The notes beneath the pieces are model-generated. The model had not been told where the DNA came from, did no database searches, and saw only the letters and a program-made list of their open reading frames with translations. The position numbers and the translations under genes are program-made. Positions 1 through 9,186 of a DNA stretch of 64,000 nt are shown here, piece by piece; the first letter of the stretch is position 1; every line of letters begins with the position of its first letter. The stretch is from Actinomadura sp. NBRC 104412 (GTDB lineage: Bacteria; Actinomycetota; Actinomycetes; Streptosporangiales; Streptosporangiaceae), in the NCBI RefSeq assembly GCF_030269515.1, contig NZ_BSTM01000012.1:159916-223915 (forward strand), given 5' to 3'.

Positions 1-178
1 CGACCTCGTGGACGGGAACGCCCTCAGCCTTCACGTCCTCACCGATGGGACCCGTGCAGGTGAGCACCGCGACTTCTGACTCGACGCGATGCGGGGGCAT
101 GTGCCGTAGGAGCAGCGCCAGTTGCCGTTCCGCACCGCCATGCCCCAGGCCGGTGATGATGTGCAGAACCCGTGTCAT
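1..178 (-). CDS. Glycosyltransferase, N-terminal part (runs off the window)
   Basis: The translated start MTRVLHIITGLGHGGAERQL is the classic N-terminus of a GT-B family 4 (group 1) glycosyltransferase, with the glycine-rich GLGHGGAE loop of the acceptor-binding Rossmann domain. Only about 59 residues lie inside the window. The ATG at 176-178 overlaps the stop of the upstream deacetylase as ATGA, so translation is probably coupled and the enzyme belongs to the exopolysaccharide operon. It likely transfers a sugar from a nucleotide donor to the growing lipid-linked repeat unit in the cytoplasm. The donor and acceptor cannot be told from this fragment. Confidence 0.85.
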   Translation of the reverse strand, partial: MTRVLHIITGLGHGGAERQLALLLRHMPPHRVESEVAVLTCTGPIGEDVKAEGVPVHEV

Positions 179-906
179 ACGCGCACCAGCCACTGCAACT
201 CGTGCCGTACGACCTTGGCGCGCAGCCGAAGTCTCCGGTCGCGTTCACCGATATAGGTACGGGCGAGCGCGTAACGGCCCGGCTCACTGGGACGGATCGC
301 GCACGCGTAGTCGTACCTGGCGCGCTTGACCTCCTCTGCGTCGCGCGGACTGACGTCCCCATACGGGTAGGCGAAGCCCGTCACAGGCCGCTGCACGATG
401 TCCTCAAGGATGAGCCGGCTGTTGCGCAACTCGTCCCGTACCGCCTCTGTGGACGCATCGGGAAGCGACACGTGGCGCACCCCGTGCGAGGCCACCTCCA
501 TGCCGTAGTCGGCGACCGCCTTGAGCTGGTCCTCGGTCATCAGGGACTTGGCTGGGCCGGTGTCCCAGCTGTTGAACGTCCCCACGTTCCCGGCGACCAC
601 GAAGACCGTGGCGGTGAAGCCGAACCGCATCAGCGCCGGCACCGCGCGGGTGGCGAAGTCCGCGTAGCCGTCGTCGAAGGTGAGCCCCACCAGCCCGCGC
701 GTCCCGCCCTTGGCGTGCGCGTCCAGGAGCTCCCTGACGCTGACGCCGCGCAGCCCGCGGGTGTGCAACCAGCGCAACTGCTGCTCGAAACGCTCCGGTG
801 TCACCGTCACCAGATGCGGGTCCTGCTCATAGTGGTCGACCGAGTGGTACATCAGGACCATCGGCATGGTCGTGATGGGATGGCCAAAGGTTTCAGGATC
901 GTTCAC
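175..906 (-). CDS. Polysaccharide deacetylase (NodB/CE4 family)
   Basis: 243 residues from a GTG start at 904-906 that overlaps the upstream stop as GTGA and has a good upstream GGGAG ribosome site. The NodB signature is visible: MVLMYHSVD near the start, then LTFDDGYADF with the catalytic and metal-binding Asp pair, later ASHGVRHVSL supplying the metal His residues, and FAYPYGDVS. Family members remove acetyl groups from N-acetylhexosamines in glycans. There is no signal peptide or membrane segment at this start, so it may act on a cytoplasmic lipid-linked intermediate or leave by an unrecognised route. It sits between the flippase and a glycosyltransferase, which supports tailoring of an exopolysaccharide. 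Confidence 0.9.
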   Translation of the reverse strand: MNDPETFGHPITTMPMVLMYHSVDHYEQDPHLVTVTPERFEQQLRWLHTRGLRGVSVRELLDAHAKGGTRGLVGLTFDDGYADFATRAVPALMRFGFTATVFVVAGNVGTFNSWDTGPAKSLMTEDQLKAVADYGMEVASHGVRHVSLPDASTEAVRDELRNSRLILEDIVQRPVTGFAYPYGDVSPRDAEEVKRARYDYACAIRPSEPGRYALARTYIGERDRRLRLRAKVVRHELQWLVRV

Positions 907-2426
907 GATGTCTCCCTCTTGGGACGACGCCTGCCGAGGACGAGCGCCGCGGCGTAGACGGCCGTCACGGCGGCGCCTCCCGCGACGAGCTGGACGAGCG
1001 GAGGGGCGGAGGCGATGGCGGGACCGCGGGTGACCGCCAGACCGGCCAGGCAGGCGGCGCACGCGGCGGCGAACAGCGTCCCGACGTCACGGCCGACGGC
1101 GCGGAACGAGATCGGCGCCACCCGCTTGCGCAGCACCACCAGCAGCGTCAGCGCGGCGACGGTGATCCCCGTGGCGTTCGCGGCGGCCAGCGCGGGAGTG
1201 CCCACCGTGCCGGCGAGGGCGGCGCCGAGCACGGCGGTGACGGCCAGGCCCCCGGCCATCGCCAGCATCGGGTGCCAGACGGGACGGCTCGCCGCGAAGA
1301 ACGCCCTCGCGGAGAGGCCCATCATGGCCTGGCCCCAGACGCCCAGCATGTAGACGCGCAGCACCAGCGCCGTGCGGTCCGCGTCGTCCGCGGTGAACCG
1401 GCCGTGCTGGAACAGCAGCTCGATGACCTGCGGCGCGAGCGCCACCAGCGCGGCGGTCGCGTACAGCACGACGCCGCTGACGACGACCAGGTCGGACTCG
1501 ACGCGGCGGCGCACCTGGTCCCGGTCGCCCCCGGCGGACGCGCGCGCCAGCCGGGGGAAGGTCACCGTCACCAGCAGCAGCGAGGCCACCATCGGCACCT
1601 GGCCGACCTTCTGCGCGTAGTTGAGATGCGAGATCGACCCGGCGGCGAGCCCGGAGCCGAGGAACCGCTCGACCAGCACCTGCGACTGCCTGGTGAGCGT
1701 GTAGAGCACGACGGCCACCGCCGCGCCCAGCACCCCGTCCCCGACCGAGGGACGGGCCGCGGGCCGCGAGCCGCGCAGGCAGCGCAGGAACGCCGGCGCC
1801 TGGACGACGATCATCAGCAGGCCGCCGCAGGCCACGCCCAGCGCCGCGCTGGTGATCCCCAGCGGCGCCGCGAACGCGGCGATCATTGTCAGGATGCCCG
1901 CGTTGTAGGCCAGGTAGATCGCGGCGGGCGGGCCGAAGCGGTGGTGCGCCCGCAGCGTCGCGCTCATGAACCCCGCGACACCGAAGGCGAGCACGGTCAG
2001 CGCGGTCAGCCGCACACAGCGCGCCGCCGGGCCCGGCTCGTCGAGTCCGGGGGCGAGCAGGCCCACCAGGTGCGGCGCCGCCAGCGCGATCGCCACCGTG
2101 ACGGCCGCCAGCGCGGCGGCCAGCCGGGGCAGGAGGGACAGCACCAGCGGCCGCACCCCGTCGGGCTCCCGCAGCATCCGGGTCACGACCGGCACCATCA
2201 CCAGCGCCATGGCGTCCTCGATCAGCAGCGGTGACACCGTCTCCGGGATCGTCCAGGCGACCAGGAAGGCGTCGGTGCCGCTTCCGGCCCCGAACCGGTG
2301 CGCCATGACCAGGTCGCGCAGGAACCCCAGGGCCGTGCCGCCGCCGACGAGCACCGCGGTCAGCAGGGTCGCGCGGCGGATCGAGGTGTCGTCGCGCGCG
2401 GGTCGCGTCCCGGCGGTGGCCGTCAT
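903..2426 (-). CDS. MurJ/Wzx-like lipid-linked oligosaccharide flippase
   Basis: 507 residues from an ATG at 2424-2426 that overlaps the upstream stop by four bases. The start region (RRATLLTAVLVGGGTALGFLRDLVMAHRFG, read in parts) matches the first helix and the GFLRD loop of MurJ/MviN proteins, followed by many hydrophobic segments consistent with 13-14 transmembrane helices. MOP-superfamily flippases move undecaprenyl-linked sugars or lipid II across the membrane. Its place between a ligase-like polymerase and a deacetylase suggests it exports the repeat unit of this exopolysaccharide rather than being the housekeeping MurJ. The assignment of family is firm; substrate is inference. Confidence 0.85.
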   Translation of the reverse strand: MTATAGTRPARDDTSIRRATLLTAVLVGGGTALGFLRDLVMAHRFGAGSGTDAFLVAWTIPETVSPLLIEDAMALVMVPVVTRMLREPDGVRPLVLSLLPRLAAALAAVTVAIALAAPHLVGLLAPGLDEPGPAARCVRLTALTVLAFGVAGFMSATLRAHHRFGPPAAIYLAYNAGILTMIAAFAAPLGITSAALGVACGGLLMIVVQAPAFLRCLRGSRPAARPSVGDGVLGAAVAVVLYTLTRQSQVLVERFLGSGLAAGSISHLNYAQKVGQVPMVASLLLVTVTFPRLARASAGGDRDQVRRRVESDLVVVSGVVLYATAALVALAPQVIELLFQHGRFTADDADRTALVLRVYMLGVWGQAMMGLSARAFFAASRPVWHPMLAMAGGLAVTAVLGAALAGTVGTPALAAANATGITVAALTLLVVLRKRVAPISFRAVGRDVGTLFAAACAACLAGLAVTRGPAIASAPPLVQLVAGGAAVTAVYAAALVLGRRRPKRETS

Positions 2427-3706
2427 GCCTGTGCGCTCCCCGGACGCCGCCACACCGTGGGACCGGCCGCGATCAGCCCGATCACGATGGAGACCAGGAC
2501 GCTGCCCGCGCCGCCCAGGTCCGAGTACAGGAAGTCGATCAGTAGCGCGGTGAGGAGGCCGGCCGAGGCCAGCCACAGCGGGTCGCGCGGTGACCGGTGC
2601 GCGCACACGCCGTACAGCAGCGTCCCGAACAGGGTCAGCAGCCCGGCCAGCCCCAGCACGCCCTGCTCGGACAGGAACAGCATGTACTGGTTGTGCGGCG
2701 ACAGCAGCGGCTGGCGGCGGTAGCCGCTGTCGTCGGCGACCTCGCCCGCCGACGACAGCTCGATCGGGGCGTAGGTGTCGCGGTAGGCGGGGAAGTTCTT
2801 CACGCCGACGCCGGTGATGGGATGGTCCTGCCACATCCCGGACGCGGCCGTCCACAGGCTGTAGCGGTCCACGACGGACTGGTCGGGCGCGTCGGTGATG
2901 TCGGCCAGCGACCGGGTCCTGTCGGCCAGCATGTCGAAACCGGGCCCGACACCCAGGCCGCCGGCCAGGACGATCAGCAGCGACACGGCGGTCACCGCCG
3001 TCCACAGGGCCAGCCGCACGCTGTAGGCGAACAGGACCAGCACCGCCGCCGCGCCGATGGCGATCCAGGCTCCCCGGCTGAGCCCCAGCGCCAGCGCCGC
3101 GGCCAGCACGAGCAGCGCCGCGGGCGCGAGGAGACGCAGCCGCCACGGCCCGGCCAGCAGGAACGACAGCGTGATGACCAGTGCGAGCCCGGCGACGACC
3201 GACAGGGCCATCACGTCGGTCCCGCCGAACGTGCCGACCGCCCGCACGTTCTCCCCGGCGTAGGAGGCGCCGTTGCCGGTGCGCGCCTGCCAGATGCCGT
3301 AGCACCCCTCGATCAGCCCGGCCGCCACCACGCCGCCCGCGGCGATCAGGGCGTCCCGCCGGTCCCTGACCAGGATCAGCACCGCCAGCGGCACCAGCAC
3401 GAACAACTGCACGACCCGGATGAAGCCCGGCAGGCTCGCCGTGATGTCGGGCGAGCAGAGCGTGGCGAGCCCCGCCGCGACGACGAGCGGCCCGAACGCC
3501 CACAGCGCGCGGCGCGGCGGCGCGGACACCCCGCTGAGGACGGCCACCGTCGCGGCGAACACCAGCAGCAGGCCGGCGACGTCGGAGGGATGCACCTGGA
3601 CGCCTACCCGCGCGCCCGTCTCGGCCAGGGGTCCTTCCGGGACGCACACCGTGAGGACGGCGGCGGCCACCAGCAGGCCCGGCCGCAGGGGCGACGCCCC
3701 CGTCAC
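2423..3706 (-). CDS. O-antigen ligase/polymerase-like membrane protein
   Basis: 427 residues from a GTG at 3704-3706 overlapping the previous stop (GTGA). Roughly ten to twelve hydrophobic segments surround a large periplasmic-type loop containing DHPITGVGVKNFPAYRDTYA and then SPHNQYMLFLSEQGVLGL. This combination (GxGxxNF followed by HNxYL near an acidic or Gly-rich turn) is typical of Wzy_C/O-antigen ligase (WaaL-like) proteins. Such enzymes polymerise or ligate lipid-linked sugar repeats on the outer face of the membrane. Operon position after the sugar transferase and before the flippase fits a Wzx/Wzy-type pathway. Confidence 0.83.
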   Translation of the reverse strand: MTGASPLRPGLLVAAAVLTVCVPEGPLAETGARVGVQVHPSDVAGLLLVFAATVAVLSGVSAPPRRALWAFGPLVVAAGLATLCSPDITASLPGFIRVVQLFVLVPLAVLILVRDRRDALIAAGGVVAAGLIEGCYGIWQARTGNGASYAGENVRAVGTFGGTDVMALSVVAGLALVITLSFLLAGPWRLRLLAPAALLVLAAALALGLSRGAWIAIGAAAVLVLFAYSVRLALWTAVTAVSLLIVLAGGLGVGPGFDMLADRTRSLADITDAPDQSVVDRYSLWTAASGMWQDHPITGVGVKNFPAYRDTYAPIELSSAGEVADDSGYRRQPLLSPHNQYMLFLSEQGVLGLAGLLTLFGTLLYGVCAHRSPRDPLWLASAGLLTALLIDFLYSDLGGAGSVLVSIVIGLIAAGPTVWRRPGSAQA

Positions 3707-5151
3707 CGGGGGTCCTTCGCCAGCACGGCGCGGACGGTCAGCAGCAGGATCTTCAGGTCGCGGCCGAACGACCAGGTGTCGATGTAGCGGTTGTCGTACC
3801 TGGCCCGCAGCTCGATGGAGGTGTCGCCGCGCAGCCCGTTCACCTGGGACCATCCGGTGATGCCCGCGGGCATCCGGTGCCGCAGCCCGTACTCCGGGCA
3901 GCTCTCGGAGAACAGCCGGACGAAGTGCGGCCGTTCGGGGCGCGGGCCGACCAGGCTCATGTCGCCGCGGATGACGTTCCACAACTGCGGCAGCTCGTCC
4001 AGCGAGGTCGTGCGCAGGAACCGGCCCACCGGGCCGATCCGCGCGTCCCCGTCCACCGACCAGCGGGTGTCGGCCTCGTGGTCGTCGGCGGGACGCAGCG
4101 AGCGGAACTTCAGCAGGACGAACTGCCGCCCGCCGCGTCCGATCCTGCGCTGCCGGAACAGCACGCCGGGACCGCCTTCGATCCGTACCGCGAGCGCGCA
4201 GGCCAGCAGGACCGGCAGGGAGACCAGCAGCGCGGCGCCGGCGGCGACCACGTCGAAGAGCCGTTTGGCGGCGTGGGCCGCGCGTTCGCCCCGCCGCGGT
4301 CCGAGGCGGAGGAGGGGCAGCCCGGCCAGGTGCTCGATCCTCCCGCCCGAGACCAGGACGTCCGTCGTGGACAGGACGAGCAGGGTCTCGGCGGGCAGTG
4401 CCAGGGACGCGCGGACCACGGGCTCCAGGAGCGGGCGCTGTACGTCCTCCGCGCAGACCACGATGGTGACGCCGCCGGGGTGGGGGCTGAGGGAGCGCAC
4501 CGCCTCCGGCAGGTCCTGCGGGCGGCCGAGCACCGGGAGTTCGGGTACGGGCGGGTCGTCCGGGTCGCCGGTGAGGATCTGGCCGGCCGGCGCGAGCCCG
4601 ACGTCGCGGCGCCGCAGCAGGAGGCCCGCGACCTCGGCCGCGGTGGTGCCGGTGCCGACGACGATGGCGGGACGCGGCACCCGGCGGCGGCGCCGATGGG
4701 TGCGCAGCGCCGCGTAGACGAGCACCCGTCCCGACCCGGAGAACGCGCACCCCAGGAAGGTCGTCCACAGCCACAGCAGGACGGCCGGGCGCACCGCCGC
4801 GTGCGGGATGCCGCCCAGCGCCAGCGCGGCGACGAGCGCGGAACGGAGGAGCAGCGCGGGAAGGTCGTCCAGGAGGGAGGCCGCGCGGCGGAACCGGTAC
4901 AGGCCACCGGCGGCGTTGAACGCCACGAACACCACGGCCGCGACCGCCGCGACCGCCCCGGGGGAGGGCCACGCCACGAGCGTCACCGCGACCGCCATGG
5001 CCGACGCGTCGGCCATGGCGAGAACGGGCGCGAACAGCGCCGGGAGAACCCGGGGACGGGCGAGCCGTCCGGTGCGAGGCCGTCGGGCACGGGGTGCCGG
5101 AACGGTCTGCGGCAGGCCGATGACGGGAGTGCTAAGCCCCTGAGAGCCCAT
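3703..5151 (-). CDS. Polyprenyl-phosphate sugar-1-phosphate transferase (initiating enzyme)
   Basis: 482 residues with ATG at 5149-5151 and an AAAGGAC ribosome site. An N-terminal block of hydrophobic helices and a nucleotide-binding-like middle are followed, from about residue 294, by the bacterial sugar transferase domain: KRLFDVVAAGAALLVSLPVL helix, FRQRRIGRGGRQF, KFRSL, LRTTSLDELPQLWNVIRGDM and SLVGPRPERP. These are the signature motifs of WbaP/WcaJ-type polyisoprenyl-phosphate hexose-1-phosphate transferases, which start lipid-linked oligosaccharide synthesis. It is the first gene of the overlapping minus-strand operon, matching its role as the first committed step. Confidence 0.93.
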   Translation of the reverse strand: MGSQGLSTPVIGLPQTVPAPRARRPRTGRLARPRVLPALFAPVLAMADASAMAVAVTLVAWPSPGAVAAVAAVVFVAFNAAGGLYRFRRAASLLDDLPALLLRSALVAALALGGIPHAAVRPAVLLWLWTTFLGCAFSGSGRVLVYAALRTHRRRRRVPRPAIVVGTGTTAAEVAGLLLRRRDVGLAPAGQILTGDPDDPPVPELPVLGRPQDLPEAVRSLSPHPGGVTIVVCAEDVQRPLLEPVVRASLALPAETLLVLSTTDVLVSGGRIEHLAGLPLLRLGPRRGERAAHAAKRLFDVVAAGAALLVSLPVLLACALAVRIEGGPGVLFRQRRIGRGGRQFVLLKFRSLRPADDHEADTRWSVDGDARIGPVGRFLRTTSLDELPQLWNVIRGDMSLVGPRPERPHFVRLFSESCPEYGLRHRMPAGITGWSQVNGLRGDTSIELRARYDNRYIDTWSFGRDLKILLLTVRAVLAKDPR

Positions 5152-5451
5152 CCGGTCGTCCTTTCTCAGAGGGCCGGCAACGCCTTTCTGATCAAGAAGT
5201 CTGACCCGCGGTCACCCGTCCGCCAGGAGACTCCACAGCTCATCAGCAGGGGATTTAAGAAAGGAGGACGCGCGCTTGGAAATGGCGGCGCAACGCCAAT
5301 GACCGGCGATGCCGCCGGAATGCGATGATCATGAACAGCGCCCGTTCGCGGACGGCCTCTTGGGCATCAAATGGACGAAAATTGAGCCGCCGTCGCGTGG
5401 AATGAGGCGCCTTCGCGGGAATTCGCGGGCGCGGCCGCGCCCCCGCCGCGG
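5152..5451. other. Intergenic region upstream of the exopolysaccharide operon
   Basis: About 300 bases without a convincing gene. The half next to 5151 must hold the promoter of the minus-strand operon; I see no well-matched -35/-10 pair. The base composition is slightly lower in GC than the flanking genes. No hairpin with a T-tract was found. Confidence 0.5.
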
Positions 5452-7416
5452 TCAGATCATGTTCAGCAGGACGGCCAGGGTGTGCGCCTTGGAACCGCCG
5501 ATCGCCAGATCCTTGGCCGCGTAGCCGAACAGGTGGTGCATCATCCGGTCGCGCAGCTCCTGGAACTGCGTGTAGTCGGGCTTCTCGAACAGGGCGGGGT
5601 CGTCCAGGTCGGCCGGGACGTGGTACGGCCTGGTCACCAGGACACGCCGCCGCGACGCCGCACCGGCCCCGTTGCTCAGGCCGGCCCCGTTGCTCTGGCC
5701 GGACCCGTTGTTCTGGTCAGGGGCTCTCTCCCGCGTGGCCGCTGTGGCGCCCAGGGCCGCGAGGCCGGCGCCCCCGGTGAGCGGGCCGGACGACGAGGCG
5801 CCGCCGCGGAACAGCCCCGGGTGGGCGATGCCGAACGCGACCGTGTGGATGGTGCGGGAGCGTCCCGTCACCGGGTCCGTGCCCGTGGCGCTGTCGACGC
5901 TGAGGTCGATCGTCGTGGAGTGGTCCAGCTCGAAGGAGTAGCGCACCCGCTGCGCGGTGATGAACAGCCGCGGCGCCACGTCCTCCCAGTCCTTCGGGTC
6001 GGCGCCGGGCCTACGGCCGAGGCCGTCGGCCAGGATGCGGGCGAACGCGTTGTCGATGGTGTCGTCGGCGAGGAAGGCGCGCAGCCGGGAGGGGTGGGCG
6101 TGCTCGATCAGGTGCACATGCGCGGCCAGCCTGATCCGCTCCCCGGGCGCCCCGGGCTTGCTCACGCTGCGGCCCTTCACGGTGAACAGGAACGCGCCGG
6201 GCTCGTCGTTGCCCAGTCGGCGGCGCCGCAGCACGATCGCGTTCCGCAGCAGGGTGAGCCCGGGAACGTCGTAGTAGATGTCGGTGCACCTGCGGACGTC
6301 CTCGGCCGACATCAGGCGGATGCCCAGCGCCTTGAGGTCGTCGGGCCGGGCGTAGAGCGCGCGCAGCTTGGCGACGACGGAGACGTGGTGCTCGCCGGTG
6401 ATGAGGAACTCCGACTCGGCCTCCAGCGAGGTGGTCATCTCCATGCCCGGCTGGAGCAGGTCCTTGAAGGCGCGGTAGACCGGACGGGACTCGCGGAGGG
6501 GCTCGCCCGTGCTCCACGCGGACTTGCGGACCGACTCCGACTCCTTGAGGTCGTCGATGGTGATCGGCCGCAGGTCGATGCGGCCCGAGCCGTTCTTTTG
6601 CTCGGTCCCGCCGCTGTAGTACGCGGGCGCGTTGGGCCCGTTCTTGTTGTCCCACCATTCGGCGCGGATGCCCGCCTGCGGCAGGGCCCGCAGGACGGCG
6701 TCCCGCACCGGCGACCCCGTGGGGCGCCGCAGGTCGAGCAGCCTGGCCAGTTGGTTCCAGGTGTAGGACGCGGAGAAGGTGCACACGTTCTGGTCGGGCG
6801 GCGGGGTCAGCACGATCACGGTGTCCAGGTCGCGGCCGTCCGGCGCCTCCAGCGTCACCGGGATCAGGTCGTGCGGCACCGCGACGTGCTTCAGGTTCGA
6901 CAGCACCGTGACCTGGAAGCTCAGCCCGTCCTCGTTGACGCTGTAGCCGTTGACGATCAGCCGGGCCAGGTCCGTGAAGCGGTGGTCCCGCGAGTACAGC
7001 GGCGGGGTCACGGTGGGACGGTTGGACAGGTCGGTCCCGAAGACCCGCTCCCGCGCGCGCTCGCGCATCCGGCGCAGGTAGGCGGGCGTGCGCTTGGCCT
7101 CCTGCTGGACGGGGTCGGGCGCGGCGGCGTCCGGGTGGACGGCGTGGCCGGGCTCGCGTCCCGGGGCGACGGGGCCGGCGGTCATCGACGGCGGCGCCGG
7201 GTCGGTGGGCGGTTCCGGGACGACCGCGCGCCGCCGGTACACCGTCATCCCGCTGATGGGGTCGGGAACGCCCGCGCAGCGGTAGTAGACGTAGCCGTTC
7301 GGCTTGACCTCCGATCCCGTGATCACGGTGTCGCCCGCCGCGGGGGTCCACACCTCGGTGCCTTCGGGGAGCGGCGGGTTGGTCCCGTCCACCGGCACGG
7401 GTGCGGGTGTCGACAT
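5452..7416 (-). CDS. Large protein with a CYTH-like (triphosphate tunnel) domain
   Basis: 654 residues, ATG at 7414-7416 with a strong GGGAGGAAA ribosome site. The N-terminal 50 residues form a small beta-rich unit (VYYRCAGVPDPISGMTVYRR), followed by a Pro/Ala linker. From about residue 330 to 530 the pattern resembles CYTH enzymes: an opening EFLITGEHH strand, then TDIYYDVPGLTLLRN with IVLRRRR and later FLFTVKGRS, matching the usual tyD..d..L...g..LR.R...LKg series, and a late ELDHSTTIDLSVD strand. CYTH proteins hydrolyse or cyclise triphosphates, but the canonical ExExK start is not clear here (EFLITGE). The Gly/Asn/Ser-rich stretch near residue 560 looks like a linker. No helpful neighbours; function unassigned. 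Confidence 0.65.
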   Translation of the reverse strand: MSTPAPVPVDGTNPPLPEGTEVWTPAAGDTVITGSEVKPNGYVYYRCAGVPDPISGMTVYRRRAVVPEPPTDPAPPSMTAGPVAPGREPGHAVHPDAAAPDPVQQEAKRTPAYLRRMRERARERVFGTDLSNRPTVTPPLYSRDHRFTDLARLIVNGYSVNEDGLSFQVTVLSNLKHVAVPHDLIPVTLEAPDGRDLDTVIVLTPPPDQNVCTFSASYTWNQLARLLDLRRPTGSPVRDAVLRALPQAGIRAEWWDNKNGPNAPAYYSGGTEQKNGSGRIDLRPITIDDLKESESVRKSAWSTGEPLRESRPVYRAFKDLLQPGMEMTTSLEAESEFLITGEHHVSVVAKLRALYARPDDLKALGIRLMSAEDVRRCTDIYYDVPGLTLLRNAIVLRRRRLGNDEPGAFLFTVKGRSVSKPGAPGERIRLAAHVHLIEHAHPSRLRAFLADDTIDNAFARILADGLGRRPGADPKDWEDVAPRLFITAQRVRYSFELDHSTTIDLSVDSATGTDPVTGRSRTIHTVAFGIAHPGLFRGGASSSGPLTGGAGLAALGATAATRERAPDQNNGSGQSNGAGLSNGAGAASRRRVLVTRPYHVPADLDDPALFEKPDYTQFQELRDRMMHHLFGYAAKDLAIGGSKAHTLAVLLNMI

Positions 7417-7872
7417 GGTTTCCTCCCGATCGATCGAGGAGCCTCCGCGCGGCCGATGTGGCCGCCGCGCGAAGGACCTTGCCGGGGAGCGGCCCGTCCC
7501 TGACGCTCCACGGTGACCTTCAGAAAACCTGCGGAAAGGGGCCGGGGTTCTCCGGGCCCGGTACTCACGCCGCCCTCGCGGGCGCCGATTCGTTCCGCGC
7601 TTCCAGTCTTGCCCAGGACGGCCGCCGGGTCGCCGTTCCGGGAGCCCGTCGGCCGGTTCCGGCCGCCTGGTAACCCGTCCTGTAAAGGCCGTTTACGGCG
7701 GTGGAATGCGACAGTAAAGGGCCTTTGGCGGCGTGACGGCTTTCCCTGGTCGGAGTTCGGGACTGGCCGGATCCTCCGGAAGAATGACATTTTGTCCACT
7801 GTTGCCGCCGGGCGGGCCGGTGGAGAGTGGTCGTCGCCCCGAGACACTCCCCCGTCCCGTCCTGGAGGTCAG
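7417..7872. other. Divergent promoter region with an imperfect direct repeat
   Basis: About 456 bases between divergent genes; open frames here lack ribosome sites. At 7682-7696 GTAAAGGCCGTTTAC is an inverted repeat with 5-base arms. A related copy beginning GTAAAGGGCCTTT follows at 7714, and both continue into GGCGG. The two copies, 32 bases apart, could be binding sites for a regulator of the MFS gene at 7873. No identified protein in the window is tied to them. Confidence 0.4.
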
Positions 7873-9186
7873 GTGTTCCATCGTCGCCGTGCCTGGATCC
7901 ACCGTGCCTGGATCGTCGCGGCCGTCGCGTTCGTCGCGCTGATCGGCGCGGCCGGGTTCCGTGCCGCGCCCGGCGTCATGATGGTGCCGCTCCAGGACGA
8001 GTTCGGCTGGTCGCCGGCCACGACGTCGTTCGCGGTGTCGGTGAACCTGCTCCTGTACGGGCTGATCGCGCCGTTCGCCGCCGCGCTGATGGAGCGTTTC
8101 GGGCTGCGCCGGGTGACCGCGTGCGCGCTCGTGCTGGTGGCGGCGGGCAGCGGGCTCACGGTGTTCATGACCGCGAGCTGGCAGCTCGTGTTGTGCTGGG
8201 GCGTGCTCATCGGGGTGGGCACGGGGTCGATGGCGATGGTGTTCGCCGCGACGGTGGCCGGCCGCTGGTTCGTCAGGCACCGCGGCCTGGTGCTGGGCGT
8301 GCTCACCGCGGCCGGCGCGACGGGCCAGCTCGTCTTCCTGCCGCTGATGGCCTGGCTGGCGGACCGGTACGGCTGGCGCCCGGCCTCGCTGACGATGACG
8401 GTGGCCGCGCTCGCCGTGGTGCCGCTGGTCGTGCTGGTGCTGCGGGACCGCCCCGCCGACGTGGGACTGGCCCCGTACGGGGCCACGGAGATCGAAACGA
8501 GGCAGGAGCCGACGGGCAACGCGGCGCGGCTGGCGCTGTCGGCGCTGCGCCAGAGCCTGCGCAGCAAGGCGTTCTGGCTGCTGGCGGGCGGGTTCCTCAT
8601 CTGCGGCATGTCCACCAACGGGCTGGTCAACGCCCACTTCATCCCGGCGGCGCACGACCACCACATGCCGGAGACCACCGCGGCCGGCCTGCTCGCGCTG
8701 ATCGGGATCTTCGACATCGTGGGCACCGTCGGCTCCGGCTGGCTGACCGACCGGGTGGACTCCCGCAAGCTGCTGGCCTGGTACTACGGGCTGCGGGGGC
8801 TGTCGCTGCTGGCGCTGCCCGCGCTGTTCGGCGCCTCGGTGCGGCCCAGCATGCTGGTGTTCGTGATCTTCTACGGGCTGGACTGGGTGGCCACCGTCCC
8901 GCCCACCATCGCGCTGGCCCGCGAGGTGTTCGGTCCCGTGCGCGGCACGGTCGTCTTCGGCTGGATCTTCGCCTCGCACCAGCTCGGCGCCGCGATCGCG
9001 GCGGCGGTCGCCGGGATCCTCCGCACCGAGCTCGGCTCGTACACGATGGCGTGGTGGGGCGCGGCGGTGCTGTGCCTGTTCGCCGCCGGGATGTCGATGG
9101 GCATCCGCGGCCCCGGCACGGCGGAGCCTGCTGAGCCGCCCGTGGACGCGCCGCCGCGGAAGGTGCCCTACGCGTCCGCCGGGTAG
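7873..9186 (+). CDS. Major facilitator superfamily transporter
   Basis: 437 residues when begun at GTG 7873-7875, which has GGAGG four bases upstream; the frame is open much further 5' but that part has no membrane or family character. Twelve hydrophobic segments are readable, with the MFS motif A region ALMERFGLRRVTAC after helix 2 and an equivalent loop GWLTDRVDSRKLLAWYY in the second half. The pattern resembles the monocarboxylate/oxalate-formate antiporter branch (UhpC-like fold). A drug or organic-acid substrate is possible. Its last 19 bases overlap a convergent small gene. Confidence 0.85.
   Translation: MFHRRRAWIHRAWIVAAVAFVALIGAAGFRAAPGVMMVPLQDEFGWSPATTSFAVSVNLLLYGLIAPFAAALMERFGLRRVTACALVLVAAGSGLTVFMTASWQLVLCWGVLIGVGTGSMAMVFAATVAGRWFVRHRGLVLGVLTAAGATGQLVFLPLMAWLADRYGWRPASLTMTVAALAVVPLVVLVLRDRPADVGLAPYGATEIETRQEPTGNAARLALSALRQSLRSKAFWLLAGGFLICGMSTNGLVNAHFIPAAHDHHMPETTAAGLLALIGIFDIVGTVGSGWLTDRVDSRKLLAWYYGLRGLSLLALPALFGASVRPSMLVFVIFYGLDWVATVPPTIALAREVFGPVRGTVVFGWIFASHQLGAAIAAAVAGILRTELGSYTMAWWGAAVLCLFAAGMSMGIRGPGTAEPAEPPVDAPPRKVPYASAG

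Noticed and set aside
903..3647. Long open frame extending the flippase gene far upstream
   Set aside because: The extra part is low-complexity Arg/Gly/Ala sequence antisense or out of frame to the ligase gene; the ATG at 2426 with stop-start overlap is the true start.
5309..5524. Plus-strand ORF after the exopolysaccharide operon
   Set aside because: No ribosome site, Arg/Pro-rich and partly antisense to the CYTH gene.
7513..7872. Upstream extension of the MFS gene
   Set aside because: No membrane or family character, and GTG 7873 has GGAGG at good spacing.
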